Position numbers and translations under genes: made by a program
The notes under the pieces: model-generated
The model's input: only the letters and a program-made list of their open reading frames with translations
What the model was told of the DNA's origin: nothing
Databases searched by the model: none
Assembly (NCBI RefSeq): GCF_009870785.1
Contig: NZ_WTWX01000002.1
Location: 395,484 to 459,483, forward strand
DNA length: 64,000 nucleotides
Direction: 5' to 3'
Source: Paenibacillus sp. An7
Lineage (GTDB): Bacteria > Bacillota > Bacilli > Paenibacillales > Paenibacillaceae
Shown here: one piece after another, positions 46,698 through 55,858 of the stretch
How the letters are laid out: every line of letters starts with the position of its first letter
Numbering within the stretch: position 1 is the stretch's first letter

Positions 46698-47579
46698 TCA
46701 GTCAAAAAACAATTTGCGATAAGCAAGACAGTCGGCCCCACTTCGAAATTCTCCGGGTGTAAGGCCTGCCATACTGCGAAATGCTTTAATGAAATAACTT
46801 CCGCTGGAGTAGCCAATCCGCTCGGCAATCGCCTCTATGCTAAGGTCAGTTCCCCGAAGCAGCTCCATTGCTTTCTCCGTACGAACACGCGTCAGATAAG
46901 CACCTGGCGTCAGGCCCGTACTGGCCGAAAATCGGCGGATCAAATGATATTTGGATAGAGAGACATATTCGGACAGCTGATCGATACTGATCATCTGTGA
47001 ATAATTCGCTTCAATAAATGCAGCTGCATGCCTTACATTTTCAGTCCAGTTGTCCCTGTTCCGCAAAGTTGTTACCTGCAGTCTGGCAAGTTCCGTCATG
47101 AACTGATAGACGCAAGACGATGCGATCAAGGGATCGGTAATTCTTCCCGCTGCCGCATCCGCCACGATCATTTGTAATATTCGAACAGGTGCACAATCCA
47201 TAGGCAGATAAGGAGTCTCCCCCGCTTCTCCCAGAAATTTACGCCAGTGGGGTAAGATCAGAGTAGGCCGGAATAGCAAGAATAGAAAATCCCAAGGCTC
47301 TTTTGATTTCGGGTGATAGTAATAGCGGTGAGGCCCTGGAATTTCAGCAAGAAAAGCTTGTCCAGCGGTGATATGGTGAGTTTGATTCTCCGACTCATAT
47401 ACCCCTTCGCCGCTAATCGTATACTGGAACAGCAGGAGAGGCCCATCGGTCCGCTTCAGTCCATCCCAATGATAAGAAGGATCGTTGATCGAATCATAAC
47501 CGGCAGCAAATAACACGCACAGCTGAAGCTCCTTATCTTCGGCGAACCGAAAACCATAGGTACCTTTGGGAATGTTCAT
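46698..47579 (-). CDS. AraC-family regulator upstream of GH27
   Basis: A 293-residue AraC-type activator started at ATG 47579 behind AAGGAGG. Cupin-like sensor (about 40-120, HHITAGQAFLAEIPGPHRYYYHP) and double HTH (about 190-285, ISIDQLSEYVSLSKYHLIRRF; IGYSSGSYFIKAFRS). It shares the strand with the GH27 gene, 118 bp apart, and probably controls it. Confidence 0.87.
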   Translation of the reverse strand: MNIPKGTYGFRFAEDKELQLCVLFAAGYDSINDPSYHWDGLKRTDGPLLLFQYTISGEGVYESENQTHHITAGQAFLAEIPGPHRYYYHPKSKEPWDFLFLLFRPTLILPHWRKFLGEAGETPYLPMDCAPVRILQMIVADAAAGRITDPLIASSCVYQFMTELARLQVTTLRNRDNWTENVRHAAAFIEANYSQMISIDQLSEYVSLSKYHLIRRFSASTGLTPGAYLTRVRTEKAMELLRGTDLSIEAIAERIGYSSGSYFIKAFRSMAGLTPGEFRSGADCLAYRKLFFD

Positions 47580-47659
47580 AAATATCCTCCTTCTAACGAA
47601 GATGCTCTAGCGGTGATAATAGTATGTACTAATCATATGACGTAATCTTTGATCTAGCT

Positions 47660-48169
47660 ATGAAAATCCACTTCAAGCAAAAGAGGTTCAAAGATCCTCC
47701 GAGGCAATCGCTCCATTTCATTTCTAATATGGCAAATGATGGAGATTTAGACGAAGCGATAAAAGTAGCAAAAGAATACAAAACGATTGAGTATAAAGCA
47801 GATCAACCGGGACCGAACGAAGAGATATTAATGGAGGATATTCAAGCGAAACAAGAGGCCGTTAAACCACTGACGACCACTGTATTCTATGATCAAAATG
47901 TAATCACTCGTACATATCAAAATGGATTTCTTATCGCGAATTACAAACAAAGTAATGTTGAGATGAATGACTTAGAACTAACCAAGAAAAATCAAACAGA
48001 TCATGAGATCGAATTAAGTTATACAGGAACACTCACTTTTGGAAATGAACATATCGATTTACATGGAGATATAACGATGGTGAAAGATACAGATACTTGG
48101 AAAGTAAATAAGGATGTATACAACTTTGAGGAAATTGTACACATCCTTGATGAGATCATATCCAAATAA
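47660..48169 (+). CDS. Hypothetical protein, possibly N-terminally truncated (169 aa)
   Basis: No ribosome-binding site precedes the ATG at 47660 and no signal peptide is present, although the helix-then-beta layout (NDGDLDEAIKVAKEY; LSYTGTLTFGNEHIDLHGD; DTWKVNKDVYNF) resembles NTF2-like exported proteins. It may be a shortened relic of a lipoprotein gene. It is not recognised further. Confidence 0.45.
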   Translation: MKIHFKQKRFKDPPRQSLHFISNMANDGDLDEAIKVAKEYKTIEYKADQPGPNEEILMEDIQAKQEAVKPLTTTVFYDQNVITRTYQNGFLIANYKQSNVEMNDLELTKKNQTDHEIELSYTGTLTFGNEHIDLHGDITMVKDTDTWKVNKDVYNFEEIVHILDEIISK

Positions 48170-48180
48170 AATAAGGAGAG

Positions 48181-48246
48181 ACGTAGGATCGTAATAGATG
48201 GTTCAAACGATCAATTTCATTCATTGGTCGTTTGCAAATCCTACGT
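48181..48246. repeat. Nested inverted repeat downstream of the 169-aa gene
   Basis: Outer arms ACGTAGGAT (48181-48189) and ATCCTACGT (48238-48246) are perfect. Inner arms CAAACGATCAA (48204-48214) and TTGGTCGTTTG (48224-48234) pair with one G-T. No T tract follows. It could be a structured 3' end or a relic of an insertion. Confidence 0.45.
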
Positions 48247-48251
48247 AATGA

Positions 48252-48413
48252 CTAGCCTATTTTGCTGGTTTGCTCGTAGATTTCGAATCCTTCTTCTTCA
48301 TGATTACCAACAATAAATTGTATATGGTTCTGTGAAACAATTAAACTATGTGTCTGCATCTCCTGTTTTTGGTTGCTATGTTTCACCCCATTCAGAACCT
48401 TATGTATCATCAT
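48252..48413 (-). CDS. Possible small protein overlapping the end of mug (53 aa)
   Basis: An ORF starts at ATG 48413, overlapping the mug stop codon by about 14 bp, and ends with TAG at 48252. It contains VSQNHIQFIVGNHEEEGFEIYEQ, a beta-strand-like pattern. No clear ribosome-binding site exists, so translation would rely on coupling to mug. Confidence 0.3.
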   Translation of the reverse strand: MMIHKVLNGVKHSNQKQEMQTHSLIVSQNHIQFIVGNHEEEGFEIYEQTSKIG

Positions 48414-48912
48414 GCAAGAATAGACTCAACTCTCGGTAAATCTCGATAATCTGTTTCATCGGCATGCGCACAAGACCACTCGAAGAAGGAGCTACAAATT
48501 CATGCATTCCGGCTAGAAAAGGCTCTAGCTGAAACTCCCAATTGACTTTGGTTCTTTTCGTGTATTGTGTATATACGCCTTTACCTACAAAACAAGCCAC
48601 TTCAGGGCGATACTTCTCCAGCTTCTGCTTTAAAATCTCCCGACCTTCTGCGTACTCTTCCTTCGTAATATCATCGATGCCTACAGTCGGTCTTGCCACG
48701 ATATTTGTAAAACCATAACCGAGCTTCAGCAAATCCTGATCTTCTTGTGCCTCATACAGACGCGGGGTCAGTCCCGATTGATGCAAGATTCGGTAAAAGT
48801 TATTTCTCGGATTGGCATAATGATGTCCGGTCTCACCTGACTTAATGCTCGGATTAAAGCCGATAAATATAATCTGAAGCCCATGCTCCAGATGATCGGA
48901 TATGGGTTCCAT
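48400..48912 (-). CDS. mug: G/U mismatch-specific uracil-DNA glycosylase
   Basis: A 170-residue DNA repair enzyme started at ATG 48912 behind AAAGGAGCAGGAG. The Mug/TDG motif GFNPSIKSGETGHHYANPRNNFY-type region begins near residue 18 (IIFIGFNPS, then GHHYANPRN), and the second motif MPMKQIIEIYREL lies near the end. It removes uracil and related lesions opposite guanine. Confidence 0.87.
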   Translation of the reverse strand: MEPISDHLEHGLQIIFIGFNPSIKSGETGHHYANPRNNFYRILHQSGLTPRLYEAQEDQDLLKLGYGFTNIVARPTVGIDDITKEEYAEGREILKQKLEKYRPEVACFVGKGVYTQYTKRTKVNWEFQLEPFLAGMHEFVAPSSSGLVRMPMKQIIEIYRELSLFLHDDT

Positions 48913-49120
48913 CTGATCTCCTGCTCCTTTATTTGAGTCTTGCTTAAAAACAAGTGTTATAAATAGATTACCCAAGGTTATCTAAAGATAACGGTGATTT
49001 AACTTACGAAAAGTGTTCATTTTCAGTCCCACGTTACTTCCATGATGCTATAATGTAACAAGTGTTTCTGAAAAAAACAGAAAATGTGACTCAATTTATA
49101 GAAAGAAGCTGACCAAACTC

Positions 49121-50041
49121 ATGATTCTAGACATCTTGCTTGAAGTTGTCCTGCCCGTCTTTGTACTGATTGGTGTAGGCTCATTAATGCAGCGTGTGTT
49201 TGAACTCGATCTATATACACTCGCCAAAATTAACTTTTACTTTATTACTCCGGCTGCCGTGTTTATGAGTATGTATCTATCGGAGATGTCCGGTGAACTG
49301 CTTGGAACAATAGCCCTTTTTTATGCAATGTACTCCCTTATTCTCTATTTAATCGGCTGCATTGTGGCGAAATCATTCAAGTTCAACAAAGGAATGAAAG
49401 CTGCTTTTAACAACAGTATTATGCTGGACAATGCAGGAAATTACGGAATGCCGATTAGTGCACTCGTATTCAAAGGCGATCCGCTTGCCGCTTCAATTCA
49501 GGCTTTTATTATGTCGATGCAGAGCTTGCTGACGTTTACATATGGGGTGCTTTCGATCCAAGGGGCGCAGCTAAAAGGAAACTACCGCAGTCTTGTTGTC
49601 GGGTTCCTCAAAATGCCTGTCCCTTATGCTCTGCTGCTCGGTATTCTATGGAATACACTGGATGCACCGCTCCCTACTTTTCTGTCGATGCCGTTAACTT
49701 ACGCTCAGCAGTCTATGGTTGCTGTTGCACTGTTGACTCTTGGAGCACAGATTATGAAATATCCGCTTAGACTAGGACGGGTCACCGTATATGTCAGTAT
49801 GTTCATTCGTTTGTTAATTGCTCCTGTGATCGGCATTGCACTTGTATATCTTCTCGGTCTGGAAGGAATGACAGCACAGGCTCTAATCATTGCTTCGGGT
49901 ATGCCGACTGGCGTTAATGCTTCTATCCTGGCAGAAGAGTACCGGAATGAACCTGACTTCGCTGCTCAAACCGTTCTCATCTCTACCCTGTTTAATGTTG
50001 TAACGCTGATTGGGCTCATTGCCATTGCTCGTACTTTTTAA
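49121..50041 (+). CDS. AEC-family transporter (auxin efflux carrier type)
   Basis: A 306-residue membrane protein with about ten helices in two five-helix halves. The conserved half-junction features NSIMLDNAGNYGMPIS and ASGMPTGVNASILAEEY are typical of AEC carriers of malate, malonate or related anions. Substrate unknown. A terminator follows. Confidence 0.88.
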   Translation: MILDILLEVVLPVFVLIGVGSLMQRVFELDLYTLAKINFYFITPAAVFMSMYLSEMSGELLGTIALFYAMYSLILYLIGCIVAKSFKFNKGMKAAFNNSIMLDNAGNYGMPISALVFKGDPLAASIQAFIMSMQSLLTFTYGVLSIQGAQLKGNYRSLVVGFLKMPVPYALLLGILWNTLDAPLPTFLSMPLTYAQQSMVAVALLTLGAQIMKYPLRLGRVTVYVSMFIRLLIAPVIGIALVYLLGLEGMTAQALIIASGMPTGVNASILAEEYRNEPDFAAQTVLISTLFNVVTLIGLIAIARTF

Positions 50042-50363
50042 TCGCTTTGCAAGCTCGTTTGTTCCAAGTGATTGGCATGTAAAATACAAAAAATCCCCTT
50101 CCCGTTTAATACCTTTTAATGGGAAGGGGATTTTTTGTAAAAGAAGTCCGGCACCGCATCTAAGTGTTGCTAAGTCGCCGATCTATCATCAGAAAAATAA
50201 TATACCCATCCTCCTTAATCTCTTACATCTATCGAATCCCCCCTATTCCCTGAGATCGTACTTTTTTGTACTAACAGGAATTAAACTATGTTATGTTGAA
50301 ATGAAAGCATTAGTATGAAATGAATACGACACTGAACCTATGATGAGGATGTGACTTTATCCC
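50042..50363 (+). terminator. Gap after the AEC transporter, with terminator
   Basis: A perfect stem AAATCCCCTTCCC (50091-50103) with GGGAAGGGGATTT (50121-50133) and T tail. The remaining 220 bp up to the EAL gene show no gene; an AGTATGAAATGAATACGAC region near the end probably holds its promoter. Confidence 0.7.
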
Positions 50364-51356
50364 ATGTTTTCTTGCTCGAATTGTTCCCCTACGGAACTGA
50401 TCTACGAAATAAATATGACCGGAGAACACAATCTTGCCGTCATAAAAGATATTATCCCTCATCTTTTAGCCGAATCCTCGATCACGCGTTACACTTCTGA
50501 TACACTGTTCGTTCCCGAATCGGACGTAATCAGCCTGAATGATTTTTTTCAGGATCATATGCATTTGGATCATATCAAGTTCCGTATCTTTGAGGAGAAA
50601 TGGCAGCCTTTTCGTGACTGGTCTATGATGCAATCCCTGCAGTGGGTAGATGATATCATTATGCAAAAGCGAATCACCTGTTATGCCCAGCCAATTGTTA
50701 ACAAAGAAGGATCCATCATGGCTTACGAAATGCTTGCTCGTTTTATTCACGAAGACGGGAATCTTTTGTCTCCTTTTGAAGTGTTTGAAGCAGCAAAAAC
50801 TCGGGGACGTCTATATGCGCTGGATCGTTTATGCCGAATGGAAGCCGTACGTGCATCAGCCGGCTTGTCTGGAAATATTTTTATTAATTTTATTCCAACG
50901 TCAATCTATTCTCCTGAGCATTGTTTAACATCTACTATTCAGACGGCAGAAGAAATCGGTGTCTCTCCCTCCAAATTTGTTTTTGAAGTCGTTGAGACCG
51001 AAAAAGTAGATGACTTGGAACATCTGAAGAATATTCTCGGCTTTTATAAAAAACGCGGGTTTAAATATGCCCTGGATGATGTAGGTGAAGGATACAGCAC
51101 CATCGAGCTTCTTCAGGAGATTAAACCGCACTATATGAAACTGGATAAAAAATATGTGCAAGGGGTTGCTGGAGACGAAAATAAACAAAAAGTAGCACAG
51201 ACGATGCTTGAGGCAGCATTACAAGTAGATTCAGTTCCACTTGCCGAAGGTATTGAGGAAGAAGAAGATTATGTATGGTTACGTGACCAGGGATTTCAAT
51301 TATTCCAGGGATACTTATTCGGACGACCTGCACCTGTCCATACCTTTGTTTTATAA
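50364..51356 (+). CDS. EAL-domain c-di-GMP phosphodiesterase with unrecognised N-terminal domain
   Basis: A 330-residue protein. Residues about 1-95 form an unrecognised domain starting with CSNCSP. Residues about 100-330 are an EAL domain with all catalytic residues visible: EMLARF (EAL variant), FINFIP, FEVVETE, ALDDVGEGYS, MKLDKKYV, AEGIE and QGYLFG. It probably hydrolyses c-di-GMP despite the EML motif. No GGDEF domain is present. The ribosome-binding site is weak. Confidence 0.87.
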   Translation: MFSCSNCSPTELIYEINMTGEHNLAVIKDIIPHLLAESSITRYTSDTLFVPESDVISLNDFFQDHMHLDHIKFRIFEEKWQPFRDWSMMQSLQWVDDIIMQKRITCYAQPIVNKEGSIMAYEMLARFIHEDGNLLSPFEVFEAAKTRGRLYALDRLCRMEAVRASAGLSGNIFINFIPTSIYSPEHCLTSTIQTAEEIGVSPSKFVFEVVETEKVDDLEHLKNILGFYKKRGFKYALDDVGEGYSTIELLQEIKPHYMKLDKKYVQGVAGDENKQKVAQTMLEAALQVDSVPLAEGIEEEEDYVWLRDQGFQLFQGYLFGRPAPVHTFVL

Positions 51357-51376
51357 TTTCTCCTATTAAATCCTGA

Positions 51377-51574
51377 CGAGCCCATGTTCCAGAATATTGG
51401 ATATGGGTTTTTACGTATTGTTCTACAACGAAAAGAATCTTCTCCGACGACCTCCTTCAATATGTGATAAAAGTCCTTGAAAACCACAAAATGATATACG
51501 TTAAACAACACGAATTTACATGGATGAACCTTACTCAAGATGGTATGATGCAAACACATACTATCCCAACATAA
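51377..51574 (+). pseudogene. Possible winged-helix gene remnant
   Basis: An open stretch of 65 codons without a start codon contains DDLLQYVIKVLENHKMIYVK followed by WMNLTQDGMM, which reads like the wing and last helix of a DNA-binding winged helix. It lies in the 330-bp gap between the EAL gene and the importer. It may be a decayed C-terminus. Confidence 0.3.
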
Positions 51575-51685
51575 ATAGTGGGCTTTATTAGATTCTCTGA
51601 ACCCGTTCAGGATAAACTCTAAAAAATGTCTGCTCTACTTTTTAATGAAATAGAAGCTCTACATTATAAGGAGGGTTTTATATTT

Positions 51686-52936
51686 ATGAAAAAGAAAAAA
51701 CGTTCTGCTCTGGCAATGCTCACACTTGTATTCTCCCTTGCCCTCAGTGCATGTGGAGGAGGAAATAATGCTTCTTCCTCGGGAGATCAAGTGAAAATTA
51801 GCTTCATTCACTGGAATAGTGATGCAAAAGTATGGAATGAAATTATTAGTAATTTTGAAACCGACAATCCTGGGATTAAAGTATCCATGCAGACGTTTCC
51901 TTCGGAACAATACCAGACTACTGCTCAAGCGAAGCTAATGGATGGATCGGTTGGTGATGTATTTGCCTCTTTCCCTGGTGCACAGTTTGAATCCTTGGCG
52001 AAAGCAGGAATTTATACCGACCTTACAGGTGAATCTTTTGTGGACAACTATAAACCAGATCTCATTAAATCTGGCGCTAAAGAAGATAAGCAATATGCTC
52101 TTCCTTACAATCTGATCTATAACATTCCCGTATATAACGTAGGTTTGTTTGAGAAATACGGACTGACTCCCCCTGATGACTGGGAGGGATTCCTTGCTCT
52201 ATGTGAAAAGCTAAAAAGTGAAGGGATCATCCCTCTCGCTTTCCCAGGCGCCGATATCGGACCTGGACAGTTTATGAACCCGATGATGATGAACAATGCA
52301 CCGGACGAGGAGATTTTCGCCAAGCTAGAAGCTGGGGATGCAAAACTCACGGATGAATGGTGGGTGAAAACGCTAGCTCAGTTCAAGGAACTGAATGACA
52401 AAGGTTACTTCCAGGACGGAGCGCTCGGTACGAACACCGATGGGGCGATTGCTCTCTTTGTTCAGGAAAAAGCAGCCATGCTGGCTACAGGATCTTATTC
52501 CATGTCAGCCATACTGGCTGGAAACCCAGACCTTAGTCTAAACCTGCTTGCACCAATCACGGTAGCTTCTTCCGAAGCCAAATATGAAGGCATTCATACA
52601 ACAACCTTTATGCTAGGAGTTAACAGTAAGTCTAAGCACCCGGAAGAAGCGAAGAAGTTTCTTGCCTATCTTAGCAGCACAGAGGTTGCAAGCAAGGTAG
52701 CCAATGAAACAGAGCAAGATGTTCCTGTAAAAGACATTGAATATACAGCACCTGCTCTACAAGCGATTAGTGACTGGAGCACGAAAAACACCCGCTTCCA
52801 GCCGCGTTATCTCATCAAGAGTATTGAGATTCAAAAAGCCGTAACAAGCTCGATTCAGGAAGTAATTTCAGGTACATCACCGGAGAAAGCTGCTCAAAAT
52901 GCACAGGTTATCGTGGATCAGCAGCTAAATCAGTAA
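51686..52936 (+). CDS. CUT1 ABC importer, sugar-binding lipoprotein
   Basis: A 416-residue MsmE/family 1 solute-binding protein. ATG 51686 follows AAGGAGGG. Lipobox LALSAC (Cys23), then KISFIHWNSDAK and the typical DVFASFPGAQFESLAKAG. It binds an oligosaccharide, not determined. Cotranscribed with two permeases and followed by an AraC regulator. The permease start follows after two bases. Confidence 0.92.
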   Translation: MKKKKRSALAMLTLVFSLALSACGGGNNASSSGDQVKISFIHWNSDAKVWNEIISNFETDNPGIKVSMQTFPSEQYQTTAQAKLMDGSVGDVFASFPGAQFESLAKAGIYTDLTGESFVDNYKPDLIKSGAKEDKQYALPYNLIYNIPVYNVGLFEKYGLTPPDDWEGFLALCEKLKSEGIIPLAFPGADIGPGQFMNPMMMNNAPDEEIFAKLEAGDAKLTDEWWVKTLAQFKELNDKGYFQDGALGTNTDGAIALFVQEKAAMLATGSYSMSAILAGNPDLSLNLLAPITVASSEAKYEGIHTTTFMLGVNSKSKHPEEAKKFLAYLSSTEVASKVANETEQDVPVKDIEYTAPALQAISDWSTKNTRFQPRYLIKSIEIQKAVTSSIQEVISGTSPEKAAQNAQVIVDQQLNQ

Positions 52937-52938
52937 TT

Positions 52939-53811
52939 ATGGGCGTACGTAAATCGATCTATTGGTTTTTCGTTCCCGGTCTGCTTCTGTATCTCACTTT
53001 TTTTATCTACCCCACCTTAAAGGGGCTGTATTATTCCTTCACGGATTGGGACGGGATGTCTGAAACTCTGAACTTTGTTGGTCTTCGAAACTATGTGAAT
53101 GTAGCGGAGAACACGATTTTTCACAAAGCACTGGGGAATAATCTCAAGTTTATGTTTAGTGTCGTTATTGTTCAGACCTTGGTTTCCCTTGTACTTGCTC
53201 TATTGTTAGTTCGCAATACGAAGGTGAACATTGGACTACGGGCTCTTTATTTTTTCCCAACTATTCTATCATCAGCAGCGGTTGGTTTCATAGGAACTTA
53301 TCTGTATGATCCTAATTCAGGTTTGCTGAATGCCGTGCTGAATCAGGTTGGTTTATCTTTTCTATCTAATAACTGGCTGGGGGACCCGTCCATCGCGATT
53401 TATTCTGTCGCAGGGATTCAGGCGTGGGCACATATTGGGCAGATGATTATTTTGTTTGTTGCCGGTCTGCACGGGATACCTGAAGAATTGAATGAAGCTG
53501 CGAGGTTGGACGGGGGAAACCGCTGGCAGATATTCCGATTTGTAACTTGGCCTTTGCTCGCACCTGCCGCTACGCTGGTCATTGCCTATACGACAATCCA
53601 ATCCTTTAAGGCATTTGACTTGATCTATGTCATGACTCGCGGCGGACCTTCTTACTCTACTGAAATTTTGTCAACCTATATCTATTCAGCAGCATTCCAA
53701 AATTACAATTTCGGACATGCTTCAGCTGCTTCTATTTATTTCTTAGCTATTATTGCGCTAGTCACTTTCGTGCAATTCAAGGCACTCAGGTCCGACAAAT
53801 TACCAAACTAA
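52939..53811 (+). CDS. CUT1 ABC importer, permease (MsmF-like)
   Basis: A 290-residue inner-membrane permease with six helices. Start ATG 52939 is two bases after the lipoprotein stop, with no own ribosome-binding site, so translation is coupled. The cytoplasmic EAA loop reads ELNEAARLDGGNRWQIFRFVTWP (about 180), the site that meets the ATPase. Confidence 0.92.
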   Translation: MGVRKSIYWFFVPGLLLYLTFFIYPTLKGLYYSFTDWDGMSETLNFVGLRNYVNVAENTIFHKALGNNLKFMFSVVIVQTLVSLVLALLLVRNTKVNIGLRALYFFPTILSSAAVGFIGTYLYDPNSGLLNAVLNQVGLSFLSNNWLGDPSIAIYSVAGIQAWAHIGQMIILFVAGLHGIPEELNEAARLDGGNRWQIFRFVTWPLLAPAATLVIAYTTIQSFKAFDLIYVMTRGGPSYSTEILSTYIYSAAFQNYNFGHASAASIYFLAIIALVTFVQFKALRSDKLPN

Positions 53812-53829
53812 CGAAAGGAGGAATTCTTT

Positions 53830-54645
53830 ATGGTCTCACGCATACTTGGTAAGTTGCTTCTTCTTTTGTATGCAATCATTATTTTGCTTCCACTTTTGAT
53901 GGTTGCTACGGCAACGATGAAAAACCAGCAGCAGTTCTATATGAATCCACTTGGCCTGCCTTCCTCCTTCTCGCTAGAAAACTACCGTAATCTGTTTGTT
54001 GACCAGCCAATGATTGCCTATTTCAGCAACAGTATCATCGTTTCATTTACAACAGTACTTTTGCTGCTCATCTTAGCCAGCTTGATTTCCTTCGGACTGT
54101 ACCGTCTGTCAAATAAAATTGCAAAAGCGATCCTGGTTCTATTTGTGGTAGGTCTCATGGTTCCTTCTCAAGTGAATATGATTCCGATTTACTCTTTTCT
54201 CAGAGATATTGGACTTACGAATAGCCGGACAGGACTTATTCTTGTCACGATCTCGCTGCTCATGCCATTGTCCGTGTTTATGATTAGCGGGTTCATGAAA
54301 TCTCTGCCAAGAGAAGTGTTTGAATCTGCCAGTATCGATGGGGCAGGTGAAGGAAGAATGTATATGCAGATCGCCATCCCGCTGTCTGTACCTTACCTCG
54401 CTGCAACGGCTACTTTTTTATTCGTATCTGTATGGAATGACCTGCTGTTCCCGCTGCTGCTCATAACAGACAAATCAAAAATGACGCTCCCGCTGGCACT
54501 CCTTCAGTTCCAAGGAGAGTATTCCACCAATTATCCGGGACTGCTCACAGGCGTAGTGATCATCTCACTGCCTATGCTGTTTATGTTCTTGTTCTTGCAG
54601 CGTTTCTTCATATCGGGAATAACTGCGGGCTCATTAAAAGGATAA
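53830..54645 (+). CDS. CUT1 ABC importer, permease (MsmG-like)
   Basis: A 271-residue permease with six helices, behind AAAGGAGG. The EAA loop reads FESASIDGAGEGRMYMQIAIPL. No ATPase gene belongs to the operon, so the shared MsmX-type ATPase encoded elsewhere probably energises it. This is a common arrangement in Bacillota. Confidence 0.92.
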   Translation: MVSRILGKLLLLLYAIIILLPLLMVATATMKNQQQFYMNPLGLPSSFSLENYRNLFVDQPMIAYFSNSIIVSFTTVLLLLILASLISFGLYRLSNKIAKAILVLFVVGLMVPSQVNMIPIYSFLRDIGLTNSRTGLILVTISLLMPLSVFMISGFMKSLPREVFESASIDGAGEGRMYMQIAIPLSVPYLAATATFLFVSVWNDLLFPLLLITDKSKMTLPLALLQFQGEYSTNYPGLLTGVVIISLPMLFMFLFLQRFFISGITAGSLKG

Positions 54646-54671
54646 TAAAATAAATACACACAAATACACAA

Positions 54672-54710
54672 AAGGACAAGCTAAGAAACCGATCTGTCGC
54701 TTGTCCTTGT
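54672..54710. terminator. Bidirectional terminator
   Basis: AAGGACAAGC (54672-54681) and GCTTGTCCTT (54699-54708) form a perfect 10-bp stem between the importer operon and the convergent AraC gene. Confidence 0.7.
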
Positions 54711-54752
54711 GTGTATCTAATCTCCATTTATTACTTTGTATTCGTTACTTAC

Positions 54753-55634
54753 CTAATCTGAATCGGCACAGCCTTGCTCTGCTTGCTCACGGTACCGTGC
54801 AGGAGAAATGCCTGCATAGTTCTTGAACGCTTTTGAGAAGGAAAACAGATCAGGATAACCCACGGATTGAGCAATCTCTCCGAGCTTATAAGAGGTATGG
54901 ATTAACAAGGATTCTGCTTCATTCATCCGCAGCTGTTGCATATATTTCATTGGCGAAATGCCATAGGTTTTATGAAATGTTTTCGTAAAGTGTGTACGTT
55001 CTACGCCCACATAATCAGCTACACTTTTGATCGTGATGCCTCCGGCGTAGTGGATTTCAAGATATTCTTTTCCTTTTTGTACCCAAGAGGGTTCTCGAAT
55101 AATTTCCTGAGTAGCTGACCTAGGCACCGCTAAAGTAGCAAATACTCGCAATAAAAACGTAAGCCGCTCTAGATCTGAGTAGTCTTTTTGTTCGCTGTAA
55201 CAGGATTGAAACCATTCTTTCATCACGTGCACGGTTTCTTCCCTCACACTTTTGCTTCGGTGAGGTCTTGCAGGACTCAGCCCTATTCTCTCTAGAAGCG
55301 ACAAGGCCTGCTTACCGTCAAAAGCAAAGAATATTTTGCGCAGCGTACTCGATTCAGATGTGTAATATTCATGTGTTACTTGTGGAAACAAGCAAAAAAG
55401 ATCGCCAGGATGAAGTGGATACATGGCCCCATTCTGAATAAATGTACCTTCTCCATCCAGTACCATCATTAAATAGTAGTAAGGTGTGACACGCGGACCG
55501 ATATGATATGCCGGCTTAGCCTCATTGGCTCCAAGACGAATAGGCCACGCAGCGCCTGCCTTCTCATAAACCGAGGGATTAAAGAAATGGATTTCCAAAA
55601 ATTCATGATAATCTTCCTTCATATTTCGAAACAT
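54753..55634 (-). CDS. AraC-family regulator of the importer
   Basis: A 293-residue regulator started at ATG 55634 behind GGGGAGGG. Cupin sensor (about 40-125, GEGTFIQNGAMYPLHPGDLFCLFP) and AraC HTH (about 190-285, ITIKSVADYVGVERTHFTKTF; SVGYPDLFSFSKAFKNY). Converges on the importer operon, so it may act on that operon or on the divergent ssuD. Confidence 0.87.
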   Translation of the reverse strand: MFRNMKEDYHEFLEIHFFNPSVYEKAGAAWPIRLGANEAKPAYHIGPRVTPYYYLMMVLDGEGTFIQNGAMYPLHPGDLFCLFPQVTHEYYTSESSTLRKIFFAFDGKQALSLLERIGLSPARPHRSKSVREETVHVMKEWFQSCYSEQKDYSDLERLTFLLRVFATLAVPRSATQEIIREPSWVQKGKEYLEIHYAGGITIKSVADYVGVERTHFTKTFHKTYGISPMKYMQQLRMNEAESLLIHTSYKLGEIAQSVGYPDLFSFSKAFKNYAGISPARYREQAEQGCADSD

Positions 55635-55858
55635 AATATCCCTCCCCATACCACAAAATGATAAATCTAACTCCCCTTCTATTGCTATGGTTTCTACTGT
55701 AAATCATTGTTAATATCATTATTATACTATTCCTACCTACTTAGTTGTCATTATCTTAAATTCATCATACGTATGAAATCTACAAAAGAAAAGTGTTCCT
55801 TTTAAAAAAATCAAAATCCCATAGAGATCATCAATTTCAAACAGAGGAGATTATAATC

